A stretch of DNA of 64,000 nucleotides from Neoarius graeffei (lineage: Eukaryota; Chordata; Actinopteri; Siluriformes; Ariidae): contig NC_083578.1 of assembly GCF_027579695.1 (NCBI RefSeq), forward strand, positions 372,001 to 436,000, written 5' to 3'. The translations under genes and the position numbers were made by a program. This document shows positions 1 to 10,261 of this stretch, piece after piece. Each line of letters begins with the position of its first letter. The stretch's first letter is position 1. The notes under the pieces are model-generated. The model was not told the origin of the DNA, did not search any database, and saw only the letters and a program-made list of their open reading frames with translations.

Positions 1-243
1 TCTGGGATTTTTGCTCACCATTCTTGTGATCATTTTGACCCCACGGGGTGAGATCTTGCGTGGAGCCCCATATCGAGGGAGATCATCAGTGGTCTTGTAT
101 GTCTTCCATTTTCTAATAATTGCTCCCACTGTTGATTTCTTCACACCAAGCTGCTTACCTATTGCAGATTCAGTCTTCCCAGCCTGGTGCAGGTCTACAA
201 TTTTGTTTCTGGTGTCCTTTGACAGCTCTTTGGTCTTGGCCAT
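1..243 (-). CDS. Tc1-like transposase, N-terminal DNA-binding part (partial)
   Basis: Reading from the ATG at 243 to the window edge gives 81 uninterrupted codons. They begin [20 protein letters not shown] and continue through [20 protein letters not shown]. This is the first helix-turn-helix (paired-like) domain of Tc1 transposases, which binds the terminal repeats. The next stretch (APRKISPRG) begins the second HTH. The catalytic DDE domain would lie left of the window. The start is chosen because this Met begins the family's standard N-terminus and follows a clean leader inside the element. No break is visible here, so it is intact as far as can be seen. Confidence 0.85.
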   Translation of the reverse strand, partial: MAKTKELSKDTRNKIVDLHQAGKTESAIGKQLGVKKSTVGAIIRKWKTYKTTDDLPRYGAPRKISPRGVKMITRMVSKNPR

Positions 244-606
244 AGTGGAGTTTGGAGTGTGACTGTTTGAGGTTGTGGACAGGTGTCTTTTATACTGATG
301 AGTTCAAACAGGTGCCATTAATACAGGTAATGAGTGGAGGACAGAGGAGCCTCTTAAAGAAGTTGTTACAGGTCTGTGAGAGCCAGAAATCTTGCTTGTT
401 TGTAGGTGACCAAATACTTATTTTACCGAGGAATTTACCAATTAATTCATTAAAAATCCTACAATGTGATTTCCTGGATTCTTTCCCCCCATTCTGTCTC
501 TCATAGTTGAAGTGTACATATGATGAAAATTACAGGCCTCTCTCATCTTTTTAAGTGGGAGAACTTGCACAATTGGTGGCTGACTAAATACTTTTTTGCC
601 CCACTG
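1..606 (-). mobile_element. Tc1/mariner transposon, 5' half (cut by window edge)
   Basis: The element runs leftward and its outer end is at about 606 (CCCCACTG followed by TA, the family's target dinucleotide). The terminal region carries two related motifs, GGTGACCAAATACTTATTTT at 405-424 and GGCTGACTAAATACTTTTTT at about 578-597. That is the IR/DR layout, with paired transposase sites in one long terminal repeat, known from Sleeping Beauty-type Tc1 elements. About 160 bp of 5' leader separates the inner repeat from the transposase start at 243. The other half lies outside the window. Confidence 0.88.
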
Positions 607-624
607 TACATTGGCTTCATGAAT

Positions 625-3475
625 GAAGATTATGAAGGGGGTTGTTCACGTCTACTGCAGGCATGCTGGTGGCTGATCAGTCTGATGCAGGACAGGCAGG
701 TCCGACCGCAGCGGCTACTTCACACGGTACTTATTCTCCTTTTATCCTCAAGGCTAGCCCAGCGGGAGTTCTCAAAGGAGGAGACAGCCTGGTGGACAAC
801 GTGTCACCAGGCCTCACAGTCAGTGGCTAGGTCAGACCACTGGTAGTGGTCAATGTGGCAGGCAGCAAAGGATTTCTTGAGAGTGTTCTTGTCTCTCTTT
901 TTTGGTGCCCCTCTGTCATGGTGTCCAGTGGAGAGTTTGCCATACAGCACTATCTTAGGCAGGCAGTGATCCTCCATCCTGGAGACGTGCCCTGCCCAGA
1001 GTAGTTGCATCTTCAACAGCATGACCTCGATGCTGGTGACCTCCGCCTGCTGGAGGACCTCAACATTGGTGACAAAGTTATTCCAGTGGATGTTGAGGAT
1101 AATGCAGAGACTGTGCTGATGGAAGCACTCTAGGAGTCACAGGTGATATCGATAAGTGGCACACGACTCAGAGCCGTACGTGAGGGTCGTCACTACAATG
1201 GCTCTGTACACACTGACTTTTGTGCTCTTCTTCAGGTGCTTGTTATTCCAGACTCTTTTGTACAGTCTGCCAAATGCGCTGTTTGCCTTGGCTAGTCTGC
1301 TATTGATTGATCTTGTCGATCTTGGCATCTGAAGAAATGGTGCACTGTAGATAGGTGAACCGATGGACCGTCTTCAGCTCTATCTTGCCAATGGTGATGT
1401 GTGGAGGGCGGTACTCTTCCCGAGGTGCAGGCTGATGGAGAACTTCTGTTTTCTTCAAGCTAACTTCCAGGCTGAAGAGTTGAGCAGCCTGAGTGAAGCA
1501 GGATGTAATATGCTGAAGGGCTGCCTCCGAATGAGCAACAAGGGCAGCAGCATCAGTGAAGAGTAGCTCATGGATGAGTTGCTCCAGTGTCTTGGTATGG
1601 GCCTGTAATCATCTCAGGTTGAAGAGGCTGCCCTCAGGTCAATAACAGATGTAAACACCATCTTTGTCCTCAAGATCGTCTGCAGCCTGCTGGAGCATCA
1701 TGCTGAAAAAGATGGTGAAAAGTGTCGGTGCAAGTACGCAACCCTGCTTGACACCATTGCCAATTGGAAATGGCTCTGAAAGGTCATTGCTGTGTCTGAC
1801 CTGGCCACACTGATCTTCGTGCAGTTGGATGACCATCCTGAGAAACTTTGGGGGACATCCTAGGCATTCCATGATCAGCCACAGACCTTTCCTGCTCAGT
1901 GTCAAACGCTTTCGTGAGATCGATGAACATCACATACAGACCCTTGTTCTGCTCCCTGCACTTCTCTTGAAGCTGCCTGAGAACAAAAACCATGTCAGTC
2001 ATACCTCAGTTGGCTCTGTAGCCACACTGGCTCTCAGGGAGGTGTGCTTCCGCAATGGTGGGCACCAGTCTATTCAGAATAACTCTTGCCAGGATTTTTC
2101 CTGCAATAGAGAGCAGGGTTATCCCTCCAATAGTTGGAGCAGTCAGATTTTTCCCCTTTGTTCTTGTACAGGGTGATGATAACTGCATCATGGTGGTCCT
2201 ATGGTAGTTTTCCTTTCTCTCAGCAACAGACAAGGAGCTCATGAAGTTTGATGTGCAATGCTAGACCCCCATGCTTCCAGATCTCTGGTGGAATGCTGTC
2301 TACTCCTGCTGCCTTGCCACTCTTTATCTGTTCTATGGCCTTGACTGTTTCTTCTAAAGTTGGAATCTCATCCACCTCAGCTTCCACTGGTTGTTGATGA
2401 ATGCAAAGAATTGCCAAGTCTGCGACCGTGTGGTTGGCGCTGAAGAGAGCCTGAAAATGTTCTGACCATCACTTCAGGATCGATGTCCCATCTGTGAGGA
2501 GTGCCTGGCCATCTACATTACGCAAGGGACTCTGGACCTGGTATGAAGGGCCGAAGACTGCCTTCAGGGCTTCGTAAAACCCCCTGTAGTCACCCATATC
2601 TGCACAAAGCTGAGTTTTCTCTGCGAGGTTGATCCACCCCTCATTCTGGATCACTCAAATCTTGTGCTGGAGGTTGCTGCTTGCAAGACAGAAGGTTGCT
2701 TTTTTTCACAGGACAGGATGGTTGAGCAAGGTGAGCTTGGTGGGCGGCTCTCTTCTTCACCAGCAATTCTTGGATCTCTTGGTTGTTTTTGTCGAACCAG
2801 TCTCTGTTCTTCTTTGTAGAAAACTCTAAGACTTCCTCAGGGGTTTGTAGAATAGTGCTTTTCCAGGTGTTCCCAAAACACTTCTGGGGAGGGATCAGTA
2901 AACAAAGTAGGATCCTCAAGCTTAGCTTAAAGATTTTCCTGGAATTCAGCTTTCGCTTTGGCTGACTGGAAGATGCCAACGTGGAATGTCTTCCTTGGGG
3001 CACCTCCTCTCTTTGGCTTGGGTTTAAAGTGCAGCCTGAGTTTGTAGCAGACAAGATGATGGTCAGTATGACACTCTTCACTGGGCATCACTCGAGTGTG
3101 TAGGATGTCTTGTACATCACTCTGGTGCATCAAAATGTAGTCTATGAAGTGCCAATGCTTAGACCGAGGATACATCCAGGTTGTCTCCAGACTGTTTTTC
3201 TGCTGGAAGATGGTGTTGGTGATGGTGAGTTGGTGCTCTGTGCAAATCTCTAGCCGAAGGTGCCCATTGTCATTGCAGTTTCCAACACCATGTTTGCCGA
3301 GTACACCTTTCCAGGCTTCTGAATTTTGGCCTACTCTAGCGTTAAAGTCACCAAGGATAATAACCTTGTCATCTGCAGGGCAGTTCTGTACGAGATTGCG
3401 CAGATCAGTGTAAAACTTGTCCTTTTCTGTGGGATCTGCTTGAAGAGTAGTTTTTCTCCGTGATCCTTTACATAT
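625..3475 (-). mobile_element. APE-type LINE, 5'-truncated and decayed
   Basis: Minus-strand fragments in several frames follow LINE ORF2 order. An endonuclease C-terminus (GDFNARVGQN near 3.35 kb, then HWHFIDYILMHQSDVQ and ECHTDHHLVCYKL near 3.1 kb) comes first. A linker and the RT finger region (SGKAAGVDSIPPEIWKHGG near 2.3 kb) follow. Next are RT boxes with FIDLTKAFDT (~1.93 kb) and GNGVKQGCVLAPTLF (~1.75 kb). The end is the family's C-terminal tail (WAGHVSRMEDHCLPKIVLYG near 0.97 kb, then CHIDHYQWSDLA). The catalytic FADD box reads FTDA near 1.55 kb, so the RT is dead as well as frameshifted. The 5' end is lost near 3.47 kb. The clade is uncertain (I, RTE or Proto-like). Confidence 0.82.
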
Positions 3476-3553
3476 ACTTTTTCTGTGATATGAGGAACTC
3501 TATACTGAAAATTTATTTATAGATACACACACACACACACTCTCTGTCTTGCT

Positions 3554-5151
3554 AAAGTATTCATCCCCCTTGGTGTTTGTCCTGTTTTGTTGCATTACAA
3601 GCTGGAATTAAAATGGATTTTGGGGGAGTTGGCAGCATTTGATTTACACAACATGCCTACCACTTTAAAGGTGAAAATTGTTGTTTTATTGTGACACAAA
3701 CAATAATTAAGACGAAAAAACAGAAATCTGGAGTGTGCATAGGTATTCACACACACCCCACCCCCCTAAAGTTAATACTTTGTAGAGCCACCTTATGCTG
3801 TACTTACAGCTGTAAGTCTCTTGGGGTATGTCTCCATTAGCTTAGCATATCTAGCCACTGGGATTTTTGCCTATTCCTCAAGGCAAAACTGCTCCAACTC
3901 CTTCAAGTTAGATGGGTTGCGTTGGTGTACAGCAATCTTCAAGTTATGCCACAGATTCTCAATTGGCTTGAGATTTGAGCTTTGATTAGGCCATTCCAAG
4001 ACACTTAAATGTTTCCCTTCAAACCACTCCAGTGTAACTTTAGCAGTATGTTTAGAGTCATTGTTCTGCTGGAACATGAACCTTCGTCCCAGTCTCAAAC
4101 CTCTGGCCAACTCAAACAGGTTTTCCTCCAGAATTGCCTTGTATTTAGTGCCATCCATCTTTCCTTCAGTCCTGACCAGCTTTCCTGTCCCTGCAGATGG
4201 AAAACATCCCCACAGCATGATGCTGCCACCACCATGCTTCACTGTAGGAATGGTGTTCTCAGGGTGTTGGGTTTGTGCCACACATGGCATTTCCCATGAT
4301 GGCCAAAAAGATCAATTTTAGTCTCATCTGACCAGAGAATCTTCTTCCATGTGTTTGGGGAGTCTGCCACATCCTGTTGGGCAAACTCCAAACGGGGTTT
4401 CTTAAGCAATGCCTTTTTTCTGGCCACTCTTCCATAAAGCCCCGCCCACTCTGTGGAGTGTACGGCTTCAAGTGATCTTATGCACAGATACTCCCATCTC
4501 CGCTGTGGATCTTTGCAGCTCTTTCAGTGTTATCTTTGGTGTCTTTGTTGCATCTCTGATTAATGCCCTCCTTGCCTGGTCTGTGAGTTTTGGTGGGTGG
4601 GGCCTTCTCATCAGGTTTGTGGTGGTGCCATATTCTTTCCATCTTGCTATAATGGATTTAATGGTGCTCCCTGGAATATTCAAAGTTTGGGATTTTTTTT
4701 TATAATCAAACCCTGATCTATACTTCTCCACAACTTTGTCTCTGACCTGTTTGGAGGTTCCTTGGTTTCATGATGCTTGCTTAGTCGTGTTGCAGAGTCA
4801 GGATCCTTCCAGAACAGGTTGATTTATACAGACATCATGTGACAGATCATGCGACACTTTGATTGCACACAGTTGAATCTTAATCAACTAATTATATGAC
4901 TTATGAAGTGAATTGGTTGGAGCAGCTCTTATTTAGGGGTTTCATACGAAAGAGGGGTGAATACCTACGCACACTCCAGATTTCTGTTTGTTCATCTTAA
5001 TTATTGTTTGTGTCACAATAAAACAACAATTTTGACTTTTAAAGTGGTAGGCATGTTGTGTAAATCAAATGGTGCTAACCCCCCAAAAATCCATTTTAAT
5101 TCCAGCTTGTAATGCGACAAAACAGGACAAACACCAAGGGGGATGAATACT
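3554..5151 (-). mobile_element. Complete Tc1-like transposon with ~200-bp terminal inverted repeats
   Basis: The left end (AGTATTCATCCCCCTTGG...) and the right end (...CCAAGGGGGATGAATACTTC) are inverted copies. Both also contain the matching block CAAGCTGGAATT / AATTCCAGCTTG and a long inner block around ACAACATGCCTACCACTTTA. The arms extend about 200 bp (3554-3760 and 4955-5151). The right end abuts a (TA)n run, which is a natural TA target. A frameshifted transposase fills the interior on the minus strand. The element looks full length but cannot make its own protein. Confidence 0.9.
3772..4771 (-). pseudogene. Tc1-like transposase, frameshifted
   Basis: The family order is complete but spread over several frames. 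An HTH region (VVEKYRSGFDYKKKS, STIKSIIARWKEYGTTTNL) lies at 4.74-4.50 kb. The first catalytic Asp is in WSDETKIDLFGHHGK at about 4.33 kb. The KHGGGSIMLWGC block and the second catalytic block (QQNNDSKHTAK, usual form QQDNDPKHTAK) follow. The catalytic Glu is in PIENLWHNLK at about 3.95 kb. The tail GGSTKY stops at 3774. The ATG at 4771 is followed by small deletions, further frame changes lie near 4.45 and 4.27 kb, and the tail has an in-frame stop at about 3.87 kb. Length and order match the usual ~340-residue protein. Confidence 0.85.
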
Positions 5152-5170
5152 TCATATATATATATATATA

Positions 5171-5580
5171 AAATCTCTTACCTCTGACTGGTCGTTGTCA
5201 TATTGTTCCCAGGGAATTATTAAGATGATTTTGGCCACAGGATACAGCTGCAAAATGAATTAATTAATTAATAAGGGCATATTTACATGAGACTAATTGT
5301 ATACAGTAAACCATGTAAATAAAAATATGAACAGTTCTCAGAGTGTAAATTTATAGCGTTCACGTATTATAACCTGATAGTCAGCACTGTGTTTTCACTC
5401 GCTGCTCTCCTCACAAGCTGCCGAGTTTCAGTTTCATTTTACTGCACAGTTCTGCTTTTGTTTCTACAGACATCCGGGTGGAGTCTGCATGATACAATGT
5501 GTTTACAGTCTGAATGTAAACACTCTCATAGGTTTGTTTGTGTTTTGAGAGGAAAGGTCGGTTTGAGATTGGACGATAAT
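5171..5580. other. No gene seen
   Basis: AT-rich sequence between the Tc1 element and the L2 scrap. The 85-codon open frame at 5389-5646 has no recognisable motif and partly overlaps the antisense of the LINE fragment, so I do not call it a gene. Confidence 0.5.
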
Positions 5581-6090
5581 TTAGATTATTGGGATCAGCA
5601 CCAGTTTTTTCAGAATTGGAATTATTGCAGCTGTTTTGAGAGATGAAGGCACAGGAGCACTAATAAGGGAGGAATGAATGATGTTAGTTATTACAGAGGA
5701 AATGGAGGGTAAACAAGCTTTTACCAGATGAGTAGGAAGGGGCTCTAACAGGCAGGTAGAAGATTTAGATTTTTGAGTAAAACCAGAGAGATCAGCCACA
5801 GTTGGGAGTGTAAAACTAGAAAGAAAAGAAAGAGGGGGATCATAAAAATCTGGATATGGTGAGCTGTATGCTGTATGACCAGATGAAGTCAATTGCTGGT
5901 GGCTATTTTCAATTTTAGCATTAAAAAAGGTCATGAAACTATTATATTGAGCATTATCCTACAGATGAGGTAGAAGAGTATCAGAGGGTCAGAGAATGTT
6001 ATTTACAGTAGAAAGTAATGCTCTGGTGTTCCCTTTGCCAGACTTCAGTAAGTGCTCAGAGTAAGCAGTTTTAGCTGTAGGACGAGAATC
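5581..6090 (-). mobile_element. CR1/L2-type LINE fragment (linker and early RT)
   Basis: The minus strand reads through the segment just before the RT domain: AKTAYSEHL and GNTRALLSTVNNIL, then SFMTFFNAKIENSHQQL, then STCLLEPLPTHLVKACLP and SSLKTAAIIPILKK. These are the standard blocks of fish CR1/L2 LINEs between endonuclease and RT. Both ends are lost, so this is an internal scrap of about 500 bp. Confidence 0.75.
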
Positions 6091-6203
6091 CTTATAATAA
6101 CACGTGTTCATCATACAGAGACAATAAATTATTACACAGTGATGCAGCAGAATTCAGCTTTTTACTGTGTGTGACACCTGCAGATGGCAGCACAATTCTA
6201 CTG

Positions 6204-6209
<6 letters not shown>

Positions 6210-6257
<48 letters not shown>
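6210..6257. repeat. (CA)n microsatellite
   Basis: About 24 uninterrupted CA dinucleotides. The poly-Cys/Val open frame read through it is an artefact. Confidence 0.95.
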
Positions 6258-6258
<1 letters not shown>

Positions 6259-6362
6259 ATGTAGACAGTGTCCTCTTCACACACTGACCTTGTGGGGACT
6301 AAAGACAAAAATCCTGATGCTGTAACCGATAACATTCACAAACACTGTCAGGCTAGGCTAGG

Positions 6363-7975
6363 CTACTGCTCCTTCCCATCCTCTGTCCTCCTGTTACCCC
6401 TCCTCCCCCCCAGAGAGGAGTTGTACAGTCTGATGGTGTGAGGGACAAAGGAGTTTTTGAGTCTGTTCGTCCTGCACTTGGGAAGGAGCATTCTGTCACT
6501 GAACAGGCTCCTCTGGTTGCTGATGACGGTGTGCAGAGGGTGACTGGCATCATCCATGATGTTCAGTAGTTTGTCCATAAACCTCTTCTCTGCCACCGTC
6601 ACCAGAGAGTCCAGCTTCATGCCGACCACAGAGCTGGCCCGCCTGATCAGTTTGTCCAACCTGGATGTGTCCTTCTTGGATGTGCTGCCCCCCCAGCACA
6701 CCACAGTGTAAAACAGGACACTGGCGACCACAGACTGATGGAACGTCCACAGGAGTTTCCTGCAGATGTTAAAGGACCGCAGCCTCCTAAGGAAGTATAG
6801 CCTGCTCTGTCCCTTCCTGTGTGATTGGTGTTGCAAGTCCAGTCCAGCTTGCTGTCCAGCCACAGCCCGAGGTACTTGTAAGAATCCACAGCCTCCACCT
6901 CGACTCCCTTAATCAGAACTGGTCGTGACCTTGGTCTGGACCTCCCAAAGTCAATGACCAGCTCCTTGGTTTTCGAGGTGTTGAGCTGCAGATGGTTCCT
7001 GTTGCACCACACAGCAAAGTCCCTCACCAGGCTCCTATACTCCTCCTCTCTGTCGTCACTGATACACCCAACAATGTCTGTGTCATTGGCAAACTTCTGA
7101 ATGTGACACAGCTCCGAGTTGTAGCAGAAGTCCGCAGTGTACAGGGTGAAGAGAAGAGGGGCCAGCACTGTGCCCTGGGGTGCTCCGGTGCTGCTAATCA
7201 CAGTGTCAGACGTGATGTCCTTCAGCCTGACGTACTGCGGCCTGTCAGTGAGGTAGCTGGAGATCCAGGTGGCCAGGCAGGGGTCCACTCGTATCCTGTT
7301 CAGTTTGTCCTGAAGCAGTAGGGGCTGGATGGTGTTGAAGGCACTCGAGAAGTCCAAGAAGAGGATCCTCACTGTGCCGTTTCCCTTATTCAGATGCGAG
7401 TGGGCTCGGTGTAGCAGGTAGAGGATGGCGTCTTCCACACTGACACCTGCCCGGTACGCAAACTGCAGACAGTCCTGGACATGTTGTACCTGGGGTCTGA
7501 GGAGGCTGAGGAAGAGCTGCTTCAACATCATCAGATGTGAAGTGAGTGTCACTGGTCGGAAGTTATTCAGCTCGCTGGGCCGATACTTTTTGAGAACTGG
7601 AACGATACATGATGTCTTCCAGAGGGTGGGCACTCTCCCCAGCTGCAGGCTAAGGTTGAAGATGCGTTGGAGTTGTTCACCCAGTTCAGCAGCGCAGGTC
7701 TTCAGTTTCACCTCCTGCTGTGCTGCTTTCATCGCCTCCCTATCCCTGCTCCTGAAGGAGGCCTTCTTTCTGTTGAGGACAGCTTTGACTTCCTGTGTTA
7801 CCCATGGCTTGTTATTAGGGTAACACCGTACAGTCTTAGCGGGGGAGACCACGTCTGCACAGAAGTTGAGGTAATCTGTCAGACAGTGTGTCAGCCCCTC
7901 TATGTCCTCACAGTGTGGTCTCAGCAGCACATCCCAGTCTGTGATGTCATAGCAGTCCCTGAGGGCATCTTCCAT
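6363..7975 (-). pseudogene. LINE ORF2, reverse transcriptase and C-terminal part
   Basis: The first 442-codon frame runs from the linker through RT boxes: NNFRPVTLTSHLMM, QFAYRAGVSVEDAIL, LFLDFSSAFNT, GAPQGTVLAPLLF, then FANDTDIVG and TSKTKELVIDFGRS. A frameshift near 6.85 kb moves to a second frame with SRLYFLRRLRSFNICRKLL and KLIRRASSVVGM. The damaged catalytic box, the internal deletion and the frameshift make it inactive. Confidence 0.82.
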
Positions 7976-8000
7976 TTCAGGGGACCACCTCCTGATGGAG

Positions 8001-8681
8001 CTAGTTGTTGCAGGCTGCCTTTGAACCAGGGGGGGTGTACTTTGGCTGTAGATGAACCAGGTTTTGGTCAGACTTCCCTAGTGGGGGGAGGGGTGTGACT
8101 CTGTATGCATCCCTTACATTAGCATACAGCAAGTCAATTGTCCTGTTGTTCCTTGTTGGACAATCCACAGCCTGGTAAAAAGCAGCCAAAGTAGAGTCCA
8201 AAGTAGCGTGATTAAAGTCCCCAGAAATGAAGATAAATGCCTCAGGGTGCTGTGTCTGCAGCCTTGCTGTGACAGAGTGAATCCTCTCACATGCAGTGGC
8301 TGTGTCTGCCTTCGGAGGGATGTAAACACAGATGGTCATCACGTGACTGAACTCCCTTGGCAGATAATATGGCCGCAGGCTAATGGCTAACAGCTCCAAG
8401 TCCAGGCAACATAAAACTGTCTTTACAGAGATATGTCCTCGGTTACACCAGTGGTTGTTAACATAAATGATGAGTTCCCCACCTTTGCTTTTCCTGCATG
8501 TGTTAGTGTCTCTGTCGGCTCTCACAGCAGTGAATCCCCGCAGGTCCACGTTAGCATCCAGTACGAGGTGTGTTAGCCATGTCTCCGTAAAGATAAATAA
8601 GCTGCTCTCCCAGTAAATCCGCTGGTTGTTCAGAGCGGAAAGCTCGTCGACTTTATTCAGCAGCGAGTTCACATTCCCCAT
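8001..8681 (-). pseudogene. LINE ORF2, apurinic endonuclease domain
   Basis: A 226-codon open frame covers nearly the whole APE-type endonuclease that nicks target DNA to prime reverse transcription. Visible motifs are MGNVNSLLNKVDEL at the start, TETWLTH (usual N/E box), the PYYLPREFSHVMTICVYIPP core, SGDFNHATLD (catalytic D and N) and LPPLGKSDQNLVHLQP. The last is usually SDHNLV, so the conserved catalytic His is replaced by Gln. The frame breaks before the linker. Confidence 0.8.
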
Positions 8682-9040
8682 GATAACGGAGGGAATGGAT
8701 GGTTTGTAGCGCCACTGGTTGTCTGCTAGCCTAGCCTTTAGCTTAGCTCTGGCTTTGCAGCCCCTGGGTTTCCTCCTCAGCTCCGCCGGGATGGGGTGTC
8801 ATATCTCTGCTTGTCCCATTGTTTTCAGGCCAGCAGCTCCTCTCTCGAATAAGCAAGAAAACTGGCTCCTGGTTGCGTGTTAATTTAAATATATCCATGT
8901 TATATACAGTAGTTAAACACACTATGTCTTCATAAGAAGAGCAAAAAAGTAAAAAAAAAAAAGGTGGAAAAAAGAGGTTTAAAGAGCTAAAAACTACAGA
9001 GCTACTGGAGAGGCAGCCGTCTCACACAGAGCCCAAACAT

Positions 9041-9494
9041 TATACTTTCTTAGTATGTATTATTTGTATTATTCATTCATTCATTCATTCAGTGTTCATG
9101 TGTAAATATTTTAGTGTTTGTTTCGTGAGTTACATGTTGCTCACATGTGTAACACATCTGGCAAATCAAACTGATCTGGTTTATTTTTTACTGAATGTAT
9201 TTTGCATGTGATCCTCAAGCTGAAGCCTAAATTTTAATCTGATTTAATCTGATATTAATAGATATCTTCATGTGTGATTTACATGAACATTTAAATAATC
9301 TGATGAGACATTGGATAATAATCAGATGTCAGTGTAATCATGTAAATGTTTAGTGAACTGTTGATGTGCATTTATCAATATATTTTAACTTTAAGATTAA
9401 AACTCAGCAAAGTAGTCTTAACACCAACCAATACGACAACTTCTAACAATACTACTACAGTCAATACTAGTGCAAATACTCCTGCTCTTACTGC
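9041..9494. other. No gene seen; short (ATTC)n
   Basis: AT-rich unique-looking sequence with a short ATTC repeat near 9072-9091. I see no coding, RNA or transposon signal. Confidence 0.5.
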
Positions 9495-9655
9495 TCCGAT
9501 TGATTCAGTTCAATTTTATTTGTTTCACACTTTTAATAACTGACATTGTTACAAAGCAGCTTTACAGAAATACATAAATTCTGAAGTTGAATTATAAATA
9601 TATTAATTTATATTGAGTAAGCCAGAGGTGACAGTGTTGAGGAAAAACTCCCTGT
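9495..9655 (-). mobile_element. L2 LINE 3' tail, truncated
   Basis: The sequence from TTCAATTTTATTTG through ACATTGTTACAAAGCAGC to GAGGAAAAACTCCCTG is the reverse complement of the L2 3' terminus seen intact at about 60.93-61.08 kb. Only the last ~160 bp are present, as usual for a 5'-truncated LINE insertion. Confidence 0.7.
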
Positions 9656-10026
9656 TAATTAATTAATTACTACTAGAGCAGCGGCTACAATTATCGACAG
9701 TCCATAATTATCAACACCTTTTCAGATTTACCAATAAAAAAAAAAAGTTTTACAAAGGTGAGTTTCAGTTACAACAGTTATTATTGGTTAATTCATCGAC
9801 CAGAAGACCCCCGCCCCGCCTTTTGATCTTGTCGTCTGATGACACAGCTCATTACCTGAGATGGAATTTTTTTTAGCACGATCAGCAATTTTTCAGAAAA
9901 CCCAGATGTTATCATCACAGGTAAGCATGGTGGAAAGATCATAGACATGTTTTTACTTATCAAATTCACTGATATTTCATGATCTCCTAGTCAAAACCTA
10001 CTTTGTTTCTTAAGCCAGTATCTCAC

Positions 10027-10181
10027 TGGGCTGCAACAGCCCATGACTAGTTGGAGACACAACAATTGCGATAAAATATGTGACTTAGCGACAATTTTCA
10101 CTTGGAATCACACTAAATTGATATTTGCATGTTTTACCGCAATTGTTGTGTCTCCAACTAGTCGCAGGCTGTCGCAGCCCG
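10027..10181. repeat. Inverted repeat (hairpin) inside the TIR element
   Basis: The 23 bases at 10046-10068 (start ACTAGTTGGAGACACAAC) are perfectly complementary to 10140-10162. Imperfect pairing extends outward to about 10027 and 10181, giving ~42-bp arms around a ~71-nt loop. Confidence 0.8.
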
Positions 10182-10261
10182 GCTTTCCCTCGGCAGGCAG
10201 AGAAGTAGAGGAAGCCTCACGGAAACTGACTTGAGAAGGGTTCACGGCGGCTTTGCGACAC

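Larger units (their letters stand above)
6345..9030 (-). mobile_element. Rex1/L2-like LINE with 5' end but internal deletion
   Basis: Minus-strand LINE. The 5' untranslated leader (~8.68-9.03 kb) precedes an endonuclease frame (8681-8001), an RT frame (7975-6647) and a C-terminal frame (6863-6363). The endonuclease shows TETWLTH, GGELIIYVNNHWC, SVYIPP-type and SGDFNHATLDS motifs. The RT shows LDFSSAFNTIQP and GAPQGTVLAPLLFTLY. The catalytic box reads FANDTDIVG instead of FADDT, which removes a metal-binding Asp. The linker jumps from the basic NRKKASFRSRDREAM region straight to LGEQLQRIFNLSL, so several hundred bases normally found between them are missing. Confidence 0.85.
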